Of a stretch of 5,527 bases of DNA, positions 1 through 5,143 are shown piece after piece. The translations under genes were made by a program, and so were the position numbers. The stretch lies in assembly GCA_023387635.1 (NCBI GenBank), contig JAEWHU010000158.1, forward strand, positions 1 through 5,527, read 5' to 3'. Numbering within the stretch: position 1 is the first letter of the stretch; each line of letters opens with the position of its first letter. The stretch comes from Bacillota bacterium (GTDB lineage: Bacteria; Bacillota; Clostridia; Lachnospirales; Lachnospiraceae). The notes below the pieces were generated by a model. That model saw nothing but the letters and a program-made list of their open reading frames with translations, searched no databases and had not been told where the DNA came from.

Positions 1-41
1 TATACGTTCCCGCTTGCACCTACTATAAACGGGATGTTATA
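1..41. repeat. Imperfect hairpin downstream of the GNAT gene
   Basis: Arm TATACGTTCCCG (1-12) faces arm CGGGATGTTATA (30-41). Nine of twelve positions pair, and the three mismatches sit together as an internal loop (CGT opposite TGT). After the CCCG/CGGG core and one mismatch, two further T-A pairs extend the stem, leaving about 11 bases in the loop. It lies about 27 bases past the GNAT stop codon and has no T-run on the minus strand, so it does not look like an intrinsic terminator. Internal unpaired bases in a short stem are a property of folded integron attC sites and of miniature mobile elements; assigning it to either is inference. The window starts at its first base, so the outer edge may be missing. 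Confidence 0.5.
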
Positions 42-42
42 C
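29..42 (-). repeat. 14-base boundary motif, copy 1 (GTATAACATCCCGT)
   Basis: Read on the minus strand this is GTATAACATCCCGT. A copy with one change (GTATAACATTCCGT) lies on the plus strand at 625-638. The two copies therefore point in opposite directions and enclose the GNAT gene like short terminal inverted repeats, about 610 bases end to end. Copy 1 also forms most of the right arm of the hairpin at 1-41. No transposase is present, and I cannot tell whether the pair defines a mobile unit or belongs to a repeat dispersed in the genome. Confidence 0.5.
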
Positions 43-68
43 GCAGTACGTTAGCATCTATCTGTCTA

Positions 69-548
69 TTATTTGTTTTTAAAAAGAGTCATCTCATATG
101 CTTCTAAGCATTCGCAATTATCTGCTAATTCTTTTTTATATTCCTTGGTTATTTTGAATCCACATTTTTCATAGCAATTAATTGCTTTTTCGTTTCTTTT
201 TCTGACATTTAGATAAACTCTTCTAATATTTAATTCTTCAAATGCAAGTCTTGTTAGAAATCTAACAGCTATTTCCCCTATACCTTTACCTCTGCTAGCT
301 GTATTTCCAATATAAATACTTAATTTTGCATCATCGACAGTGATATCTTCTAACCATGCTGTTCCTATAAAAGTATCATCACATTTAATCATAAACATTT
401 TAGTATTTTTACTTAAATTTTCGTCACTATCTCTTAAATACCGAGGTCTTGTATTCGATAAATAAGAATATATCTCACCATGTATTTCCCATTGTTCTAT
501 ATATAACAAATGTTCTTCTGAATTAAAATTTTCAAGAATAATATTCAT
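69..548 (-). CDS. GNAT-family N-acetyltransferase
   Basis: A 159-residue protein of normal size for a single-domain GNAT enzyme, which moves an acetyl group from acetyl-CoA to an amine on a small molecule, peptide or protein. The acetyl-CoA pyrophosphate-binding motif is visible as RGKGIG (residues 86-91), directly after the beta-4 strand LSIYIG (76-81). The C-terminal part carries the N-x-x-A-x-x-x-Y-E-x-x-G-F signature (Asn119, Ala122, Tyr126, Gly130-Phe131), as in RimJ/RimL and spermidine/antibiotic acetyltransferases. The start is well supported: GGAGG stands seven bases before an ATG. No signal peptide or membrane segment is seen, so it should be cytoplasmic. It is the last gene of the minus-strand series in this window, and its codons are among the most AT-rich. 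The substrate cannot be read from sequence; the RimJ/RimL-like C-terminus fits both protein N-terminal and small-molecule targets. Confidence 0.93.
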   Translation of the reverse strand: MNIILENFNSEEHLLYIEQWEIHGEIYSYLSNTRPRYLRDSDENLSKNTKMFMIKCDDTFIGTAWLEDITVDDAKLSIYIGNTASRGKGIGEIAVRFLTRLAFEELNIRRVYLNVRKRNEKAINCYEKCGFKITKEYKKELADNCECLEAYEMTLFKNK

Positions 549-603
549 TTATATACCTCCGTATTGCTTCTAATTATCTTAGTAATTTTATAATGCAAAG
601 CTC

Positions 604-615
604 TGCATCACGCCT
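604..615 (+). repeat. 12-base direct repeat TGCATCACGCCT, copy 1
   Basis: TGCATCACGCCT occurs here and again, identically, at 706-717, a period of 102 bases. Both copies lie in the 177-base gap between the HAD and GNAT genes and bracket the two hairpins found there. The sequence is more GC-rich than the rest of the gap. The bracketed segment could be an inserted or duplicated element. Confidence 0.6.
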
Positions 616-624
616 TAGCATTAT

Positions 625-638
625 GTATAACATTCCGT
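625..638 (+). repeat. 14-base boundary motif, copy 2 (GTATAACATTCCGT)
   Basis: This matches the minus-strand motif at 29-42 at 13 of 14 positions, in opposite orientation, on the upstream side of the GNAT gene. It runs directly into the perfect hairpin at 636-650. Its TATAAC core (626-631) also faces a GTTATA at 696-701. Confidence 0.5.
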
Positions 639-650
639 GGCTTAGCCACG
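636..650. repeat. Perfect short hairpin CGTGGC-TTA-GCCACG
   Basis: CGTGGC and GCCACG pair perfectly around TTA, giving a GC-rich six-base-pair stem in an otherwise AT-rich gap. No T-run follows it on the minus strand (the next bases there are GAATGTTATAC), so it is not a canonical terminator of the HAD gene. It could still block exonucleases at the HAD transcript's 3' end or be part of a recombination site; both are guesses. Confidence 0.6.
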
Positions 651-662
651 TCAAACTTTCCT

Positions 663-702
663 ATATAATTAGCCTACGTTGTCTGCTAATCCTTGGTTAT
701 AT
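663..702. repeat. Bulged inverted repeat ATATAATTAGC / GCTAA-TTATAT
   Basis: ATATAA (663-668) followed by TTAGC faces GCTAA (685-689) and TTATAT (697-702). The loop is CTACGTTGTCT, and seven unpaired bases (TCCTTGG, 690-696) lie on one side. Together with the hairpin at 636-650 it fills the segment between the two 12-base direct repeats. The large one-sided bulge makes it a less regular structure than a terminator stem. Confidence 0.4.
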
Positions 703-705
703 GTT

Positions 706-717
706 TGCATCACGCCT
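706..717 (+). repeat. 12-base direct repeat TGCATCACGCCT, copy 2
   Basis: Identical to 604-615. On the minus strand it lies only 8 bases past the stop codon of the HAD gene, so the repeated block begins almost at the gene end, as a cassette boundary would. Confidence 0.6.
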
Positions 718-725
718 ACAAAACA

Positions 726-1364
726 TCACTCTAATATGTGCTTCATAATATCAAACAAATCATTGGTATTTATATAAACATCAGCTCTTCCAAATAATTT
801 ATTAGAATAATTAAGCGCTATTGATTTTCCGCTTTTTTCAAATATTTTTATATCAGACGCACTATCTCCTATTGAAATGACATCCTCTAATTTTATATCA
901 TTCTCATTACAAAATGATTCCAAACTCTCTAACTTCCCACTATCTCCTAGATGATTTAATATCTTCCCAGTAAATATTCCATTTTCAACATCATATATAC
1001 TTCCATAGATTTTATCAAATTTAAACATCTTTCCTAAAATATCTGCAACTTGTACTGGTCCAGCCGTTACCAAAATTACTAAAATACCATTGTTTTTTAA
1101 TTCATTTATTACTTTCTCAACGTTGTTGATTAGTACAATATGTTTTTCAAACTCTTCTTCTACTCTTTTTACTTCTAATCCAGTAAATAATTTAGCTTTT
1201 ATATAATCTGCCTCTATCCAAGAAATTTCGTCTTTTTCTTCTCTTTTTTCAACATCTCTGACTTCATCTGCTTTTCCACTTAAAAAACAAAGATACTCTA
1301 CAGAATTTGTATTGGTAATCAAAGTTCCATCCATATCAAAGCAAACTATTTTAGTTTTATTCAA
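726..1364 (-). CDS. HAD-superfamily phosphatase, phosphoserine-phosphatase-like (subclass IB)
   Basis: A cytoplasmic HAD hydrolase that should remove phosphate from a small molecule through a phospho-aspartate intermediate. From the TTG start it has 212 residues. All four HAD motifs are present: I, DMDGT (10-14; nucleophile Asp10, acid/base Asp12); II, LVTAGP (Thr100); III, Lys144 in a GK pair; IV, GDSASD (166-171; Asp167 and Asp171 bind Mg2+). The helical stretch between motifs I and II fits a C1 cap as in SerB-type enzymes. The substrate is unknown. Start choice: the frame is open to a GTG at 1454, adding 30 residues, but no Shine-Dalgarno sequence precedes that GTG or the in-frame ATG at 1379. 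GGGGGG (1372-1377) stands exactly seven bases before a TTG at 1364, which puts the DxD motif near the N-terminus as is usual in the family. The 30-residue extension remains possible. Confidence 0.88.
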   Translation of the reverse strand: MNKTKIVCFDMDGTLITNTNSVEYLCFLSGKADEVRDVEKREEKDEISWIEADYIKAKLFTGLEVKRVEEEFEKHIVLINNVEKVINELKNNGILVILVTAGPVQVADILGKMFKFDKIYGSIYDVENGIFTGKILNHLGDSGKLESLESFCNENDIKLEDVISIGDSASDIKIFEKSGKSIALNYSNKLFGRADVYINTNDLFDIMKHILE

Positions 1365-1371
1365 ATCGTAT

Positions 1372-1377
1372 CCCCCC
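1372..1377 (-). promoter_or_regulatory. Ribosome binding site that favours the TTG start of the HAD gene
   Basis: A run of six G on the minus strand lies seven bases before TTG (1364-1362). It resembles the anti-16S core GGNGG with a mismatch. No competing purine-rich site is seen before the GTG at 1454 or the ATG at 1379. The neighbouring kinase-like gene also uses TTG, which supports this reading. Confidence 0.5.
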
Positions 1378-1468
1378 ATATAAGAGAATAGCTTCTTCGA
1401 CTCATACTGTCTGAATCTTTCAATTGGCCCTAGGTCTAGTTCTCGCCACTTCACTTTGAACTTAGATT

Positions 1469-1528
1469 ACTATAACTTTCTATTGAACTATTAGATTTTA
1501 TAGAAATTTATGCATCAAAGGTTATAGT
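1469..1528. repeat. Inverted repeat ACTATAAC ... GTTATAGT between HAD and kinase-like genes
   Basis: ACTATAAC (1469-1476) and GTTATAGT (1521-1528) are perfect complements 60 bases end to end. Three further T-A pairs lie just inside if one base is skipped. The pair occupies most of the 90-base gap between the kinase-like stop codon and the HAD gene. The TATAAC/GTTATA core is the same as in the gap before the GNAT gene (626-631 and 696-701), which suggests a recurring boundary element. In such AT-rich sequence an 8-base pair can also arise by chance. Confidence 0.4.
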
Positions 1529-1544
1529 TACTTTATTTATAAAA

Positions 1545-2096
1545 TCACAAGTCAAAACGTTCTTTTATCATCATTGCAACAAGTTCTGCCGAAAGATTAG
1601 AGTTATCAATCTTGATATAATTGTCAAACTTAATTTCTCCATCATTACTAACGCAACGATAATTCTTATCATCATTAATAAGTCTTTGATTGGATATTTC
1701 AATATCTCGTTTTGAAGCCTTATGATTTAGTCGATTTTCAGTAATATTTCTTTTTAATCTTATTTCTTGAGGTGCAACAAGTTCTACATAATAAATATCT
1801 GCACCGTTTTTTCTAAAAATATTAGTTACATGCTCAATATAATCCCAATCAGCTTTTTGGTCAAAAGCCCAAATATATGTAAATATTAATCCATAGTTAT
1901 TCGAAGATGCAAATTCTTCAAAAACTACTTCTCTAATTCTTTCTATTAATTTCCCATGAAAATAACCAAATATTTCAATAGCCGGTTCAATAGACATATG
2001 GTTATGAAAAAGCCGTAAATCTGTTATATTCATAAGTTCTTGTCCCACTGTCATTTTCCCTACCGCTCCATCTCCGATTAAAAATACCAATTTCAA
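1545..2096 (-). CDS. P-loop small kinase-like protein (AAA_18/AAA_33-type NTPase)
   Basis: A 183-residue cytoplasmic P-loop protein of the size and layout of nucleotide, shikimate or chloramphenicol-type kinases. The Walker A motif is GDGAVGKMT (residues 8-16; Lys14, Thr16), starting seven residues in after a beta strand. Next come LFHNHMSIE (29-37), where the family binds its phosphoryl acceptor, and FTYIWAFDQ (72-80), a strand followed by an acidic residue. An arginine/lysine-rich lid segment, RLKRN...NR (113-122), follows VELVAP; such lids close over the phosphates. It likely phosphorylates a small molecule, with unknown acceptor; antibiotic inactivation is possible but not shown. The start is TTG at 2096: GGAGGGG (2108-2102) stands five bases before it, and no better ATG lies upstream of the P-loop. 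Its 3' end lies about 16 bases from an inverted repeat in the gap before the HAD gene. Confidence 0.87.
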   Translation of the reverse strand: MKLVFLIGDGAVGKMTVGQELMNITDLRLFHNHMSIEPAIEIFGYFHGKLIERIREVVFEEFASSNNYGLIFTYIWAFDQKADWDYIEHVTNIFRKNGADIYYVELVAPQEIRLKRNITENRLNHKASKRDIEISNQRLINDDKNYRCVSNDGEIKFDNYIKIDNSNLSAELVAMMIKERFDL

Positions 2097-2101
2097 AAAA
2101 A

Positions 2102-2108
2102 CCCCTCC
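2102..2108 (-). promoter_or_regulatory. Strong ribosome binding site before the TTG start of the kinase-like gene
   Basis: GGAGGGG on the minus strand, followed by TTTTT and then TTG. The near-perfect Shine-Dalgarno sequence decides in favour of the unusual start codon and suggests efficient translation. Confidence 0.75.
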
Positions 2109-2173
2109 AATAGTTGAGCTAAGCTGAGCTTTTGCTTTTATATACGTTTTTGTTAATGTTTAGAATTTACTTG

Positions 2174-3247
2174 TCACTCTACTATAAATTCCTCTGTTGT
2201 GGGCATATTATTCCATACATGCCCATCGGAGCGGTAGTACATTCTTATAACAGAATCATCTATTTTAGTATAGTCTATTACAAAAACCTGTCCCGTTTCT
2301 ATCAGCATCGGATAATAGTCGTAAGGTAGTACATCCTGTGTTTTAGGCCTATCAACAAAATCATCATATGCATTTTCTAAACGCCAAAATTCCCTATACG
2401 CATAATCTTTAAATCCTACCAAGTCCTGTTTCCCGAAATATAATGCCTCATAATCTTTTCCATCAACCTCGATTGTATCTACTCTGTATGGCTCAATGTC
2501 CTTCGCCAAACTAGATAAATCTTCAGAATGAATGTTATCTCCATAACGTTTCTTTAGTTGATTTGCCATGCATGGAACAGAGTTAGTATAATTCATTTCC
2601 TCTAACCCAGTGTGAGCTGCACCATAAATCCCCATAATACCTTCACCACTTAATTTGTCAAATTCACGTATAAAGTTCTCTACCATCATGTTTTCTCGGT
2701 ACACATCGTCAGAGTGTCCGTAATAATACTTGCCCTGCTCTATTGCCTCCTTCGTTAGTAGATATTGCTCGGAGTCCTCTAAGTTATTACTTTGAAGATA
2801 TTTCAAAAATCGCTCTCCTGTAGTATCGCATTGGTGTCCAACATCTGTCCCGTGGAAAATAGTTTCAGGGCATTGGCTTTTTATCTTCTCATAAAACTCT
2901 TTAACATTAGGGTTATAAGAAGCAGTACCAACCCAATCACTATATATCGCATCCAGTATATCATTGTTATCTGATTGCATCCATATGTTCAAAAGCTCTG
3001 CGGTATAGTACGGAAGTTCAACAAATAAATGTCTCATATCTTGGTTGTTGTAATATTCGTGCCACAATTCAAATTCTTTATCTAGAATTTTATCTACACC
3101 ATGCATTTCCCCGTATAGGTAAATCTGTCCAGAAGATTGCGATGGCGATACGGGTATATCACTTTGCGTAGTGTTACTTAAACAAGCTGACAGCACCAAT
3201 ATCATAATCATCGTCATAGCAAACGCAAAAATATTTCTACTTTTCAT
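2174..3247 (-). CDS. Lipoprotein of the TIKI/TraB/erythromycin-esterase-like superfamily (putative)
   Basis: A 357-residue exported protein. Residues 1-21 form a type II signal peptide: basic start MKSR, hydrophobic core, lipobox LSAC with Cys22 as the lipidation site. A Ser/Gln/Pro-rich linker (about 24-40) follows, so the mature domain should be anchored on the outer face of the membrane. That domain carries spaced motifs like the EreA/ChaN/TIKI group: YGEMHG (45-50), FVELPYY (75-81), HGTDVGH (132-138), YREN..VENF (183-192) and YGAAH (208-212). In that group the Glu/His pairs form a metal or hydrolytic centre, so a hydrolase (esterase or peptidase) is the likely job, but this is inference from motif spacing. 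The ATG start has GAGGTG eight bases upstream. The gene is visibly less AT-rich than the GNAT and phosphotransferase genes, suggesting a separate origin. A metal-binding lipoprotein without hydrolase activity is the main alternative. Confidence 0.8.
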   Translation of the reverse strand: MKSRNIFAFAMTMIMILVLSACLSNTTQSDIPVSPSQSSGQIYLYGEMHGVDKILDKEFELWHEYYNNQDMRHLFVELPYYTAELLNIWMQSDNNDILDAIYSDWVGTASYNPNVKEFYEKIKSQCPETIFHGTDVGHQCDTTGERFLKYLQSNNLEDSEQYLLTKEAIEQGKYYYGHSDDVYRENMMVENFIREFDKLSGEGIMGIYGAAHTGLEEMNYTNSVPCMANQLKKRYGDNIHSEDLSSLAKDIEPYRVDTIEVDGKDYEALYFGKQDLVGFKDYAYREFWRLENAYDDFVDRPKTQDVLPYDYYPMLIETGQVFVIDYTKIDDSVIRMYYRSDGHVWNNMPTTEEFIVE

Positions 3248-3503
3248 CTCTCTAGCACCTCACTAAATATAAATAATCTTCACTAGCCAAATATCTATTT
3301 CAAACAGCTTTATTACTTTAATCTTCAAATTCTTGATTAATTCTGTTTTGCCTCGAACATTATGTAGTATATATCAACTTGTTTATTCATAATTAAGACT
3401 CTTTCAGATATATTGATTTGTATTTAGGCAATGCCATAATTCCTAAAAAACAATTAGCTTCAAAATTAATACATTTACAGAAAACTGAAACAAAAAAATA
3501 TCC

Positions 3504-3770
3504 TTATATTGCATTCTCTTCAACCTTACAATAATGTGATGTATCTCCTTTTAGTACAAATTTTCTATTGTCTTTTTCAATTTCTAAAATATTTAAACAA
3601 GTAGAATGCATAAATTCTCCACTCCAAAACTCCTTTAAATCCTTGTTTTCAAAATATGTAATAAGAGCTTTTAAAACAATTGCATGAGTAACTATTAGAA
3701 TGTTTTTTCCTTCATATTCTAAAATGATTTTTTCTGTTTGTCCATGTCTCGTTATAAACAACCTTGTCAT
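3504..3770 (-). pseudogene. Histidine phosphatase (phosphoglycerate-mutase-like) with the middle deleted
   Basis: The 88-codon frame joins the first 13 residues of a histidine phosphatase to its C-terminal third. The N-terminus has the catalytic RHG motif (Arg8-His9-Gly10), and the second catalytic histidine follows at once in VTH (His29). In intact members of about 190-210 residues these lie more than 100 residues apart, separated by the core strands with the second arginine, the acid/base glutamate and the substrate cap. All of these are missing, so a working phosphatase is very unlikely. The frame is not broken, and GAGGGAG stands about nine bases before the ATG, so a short product may still be made. 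The join falls at GAA-AAA-ATC (codons 13-15), suggesting a deletion between short matching sequences. The C-terminal part is intact to the stop codon. The alternative, a dedicated mini-protein, is less likely because the missing part is the fold core. Confidence 0.75.
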
Positions 3771-3853
3771 ACATAATATCTCCCTCGAAACAAAAAATTT
3801 CTTTCCAATGTCTGCTCAGCTTCTGTTAGACGCTGACAATTTTAAATATATAC

Positions 3854-4924
3854 TTACAATACAGATTTGATTGCTTTCATCATCGCATTACCAGCTAACT
3901 TATGCCCTGCTCCGTTTATCTGATTGGTAGTACCACAGAAGTATAGATCCGTTTCAGGATTATAAAAAGCAAAAGATCCTGTTTGTCCCCAAAACCCTAG
4001 TATCTCTTTGATTGGTTTAAATGGTGACACAATTCTTGGTGTCCATAATTTTTCTAAACCTATTCCAAAGTAAAACAATCCTGGAGGTGGCAGAATTAAA
4101 TTCCACTGCTTTAAATCATTAATTCTTTCCTTTTGAAAGAAACGTCCATTAAAAAATTCTTTTAAAAAGATCATTAATTCATCAGCAGTAGAAACAATCC
4201 CACCTTCCACTGCTACTGATGACATATAGTGAGGTAGCCATAATTGTTGGGATTTATAGTAGAAAGGTACCGGGGCATTATCCTTGATATCACTATATAC
4301 ATAGGTGTTAGGTACATTCAATTTAGAAAATATGTAGTCTTTAAAAACTTCGCCGATAGGTTTGTCCGTCACATTTTCTATGATTTTACCGAGAAGCTGA
4401 TAGTTTGAATCAGAATAGGCGGCTTTTCCTTTAGCCCCTGGCTTAAAATGGGGGATGAGATTCTTTATTAAGCCAATTGTTTTATCCAAATGCCAGGCTT
4501 CATCATTACCTTCCAGCAGTTCATCAGCAGCAGTTCTCCCATTATCTTGCTTATGAAAGAAATAGTCGGGTAAACCCGATGTATTAGAAATTAAATGAGC
4601 TATAGTAATCTCATTAGAATAATCTACACCCTTTAAGACATGAAGTCCTTCGCAAAAGTAATCCGGTAAATATTTTGAGATTTTATCATTTAGTGCTATA
4701 CGATTCTCTTCAATAAGTTGTATCACTACCGCTGTCACATAAAGTTTCGTGACACTTGCAATAAAGAATCTGCTGTCCTTTTGCATATTACCAGCTGCCC
4801 CCGTCCAAGAGAAACTCCTGTCACTATTCTCAACGCACAAAACAGCACTAAAAATCCTTTTGTTGTCGACCATTTTATTAAGTAAATCATTGAGTAATTT
4901 TTCATTAAGCATCCTTTTTCTCAT
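3854..4924 (-). CDS. Beta-lactamase-family serine hydrolase (class C / DD-peptidase-like)
   Basis: A 356-residue enzyme of the class C beta-lactamase/D-Ala-D-Ala carboxypeptidase/esterase family, close to the usual length. Motif 1 is SVTK (Ser57 nucleophile, Lys60) within the pattern FFIASVTKLY. Motif 2 is Tyr170-Ser171-Asp172, the YSD variant of Y-x-N, followed by SNYQLLG. Motif 3, normally KTG or H-x-G, is probably GQTG (313-316) near the C-terminus, ahead of a final beta strand. There is no signal peptide or lipobox, unlike true secreted beta-lactamases, so it should be cytoplasmic. This fits an esterase or D-amino-acid peptidase better than antibiotic defence, though the substrate is unknown. 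The start is uncertain: GAGGAG touches the ATG at 4924 (no spacing) and stands 12 bases before an in-frame ATG at 4912; the latter would give 352 residues. The gene is less AT-rich than the partial phosphotransferase gene just upstream. Confidence 0.9.
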   Translation of the reverse strand: MRKRMLNEKLLNDLLNKMVDNKRIFSAVLCVENSDRSFSWTGAAGNMQKDSRFFIASVTKLYVTAVVIQLIEENRIALNDKISKYLPDYFCEGLHVLKGVDYSNEITIAHLISNTSGLPDYFFHKQDNGRTAADELLEGNDEAWHLDKTIGLIKNLIPHFKPGAKGKAAYSDSNYQLLGKIIENVTDKPIGEVFKDYIFSKLNVPNTYVYSDIKDNAPVPFYYKSQQLWLPHYMSSVAVEGGIVSTADELMIFLKEFFNGRFFQKERINDLKQWNLILPPPGLFYFGIGLEKLWTPRIVSPFKPIKEILGFWGQTGSFAFYNPETDLYFCGTTNQINGAGHKLAGNAMMKAIKSVL

Positions 4925-5014
4925 CTCCTCAATTCAGTTAATTTTCTAAATACTATATACAGATGCTTTTGCTTGCGCATAATGTCTCTGTCATTCCCGA
5001 CACCTTCGAACTTG

Positions 5015-5057
5015 GACCCTAAAGTAATCCTCATTGACTCAAAAGGAATACCTCATT
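5015..5057 (-). repeat. Imperfect tandem repeat, two units of 21 and 22 bases
   Basis: Read on the minus strand, unit 1 (5057-5036) begins AATGAGGTATTCC and unit 2 (5035-5015) begins AATGAGGATTACT, directly adjacent. Both units end GTC. With one inserted base, 18 of 21 positions agree. The pair lies about 90-135 bases upstream of the beta-lactamase-family gene. Two head-to-tail units one helical double turn apart are a common form for regulator binding sites, but a duplication without function is equally possible. No third unit is seen. Confidence 0.55.
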
Positions 5058-5143
5058 AATTTTTCAGTTCATTTCTTTATTTTAAAATTATTTAATAAGC
5101 CATCCGCTTCTTTACTAATTAAGCATATCCTCGCTATTTGAAA

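Noticed and set aside
573..599. Possible promoter TTTGCA-N15-GATAAT before the GNAT gene
   Set aside because: A 15-base spacer is short and the -35 is weak; not enough support to list.
1521..1550. Possible promoter TTGTGA-N18-TATAAC for the HAD gene
   Set aside because: Both hexamers deviate from consensus, AT-rich gaps give many such matches, and the -10 lies in the inverted repeat that has another possible explanation.
2132..2329. Plus-strand frame of 65 codons
   Set aside because: It overlaps the 3' end of the lipoprotein gene on the other strand, and its sequence has no family resemblance.
2792..2974. Plus-strand frame of 60 codons
   Set aside because: It lies wholly inside the lipoprotein gene on the opposite strand; a shadow frame.
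3816..3836. Inverted repeat TCAGC...GCTGA containing GTTAGAC, which fits the integron GTTRRRY core box
   Set aside because: A 7-base degenerate box occurs about once per kilobase by chance, no matching partner box was found at attC distance, the stem is only five base pairs, and no T-run follows for a terminator.
4749..4949. Plus-strand frame of 66 codons rich in Leu/Ser/Ile, like a membrane peptide
   Set aside because: It is the antisense of the N-terminal part of the beta-lactamase-family gene, whose catalytic motif it covers; the hydrophobic composition comes from the complementary strand of Lys/Asn/Glu codons.
4956..4962. TATAGT as a -10 element for the beta-lactamase-family gene
   Set aside because: No acceptable -35 hexamer 16-18 bases upstream (ATGCGC there).
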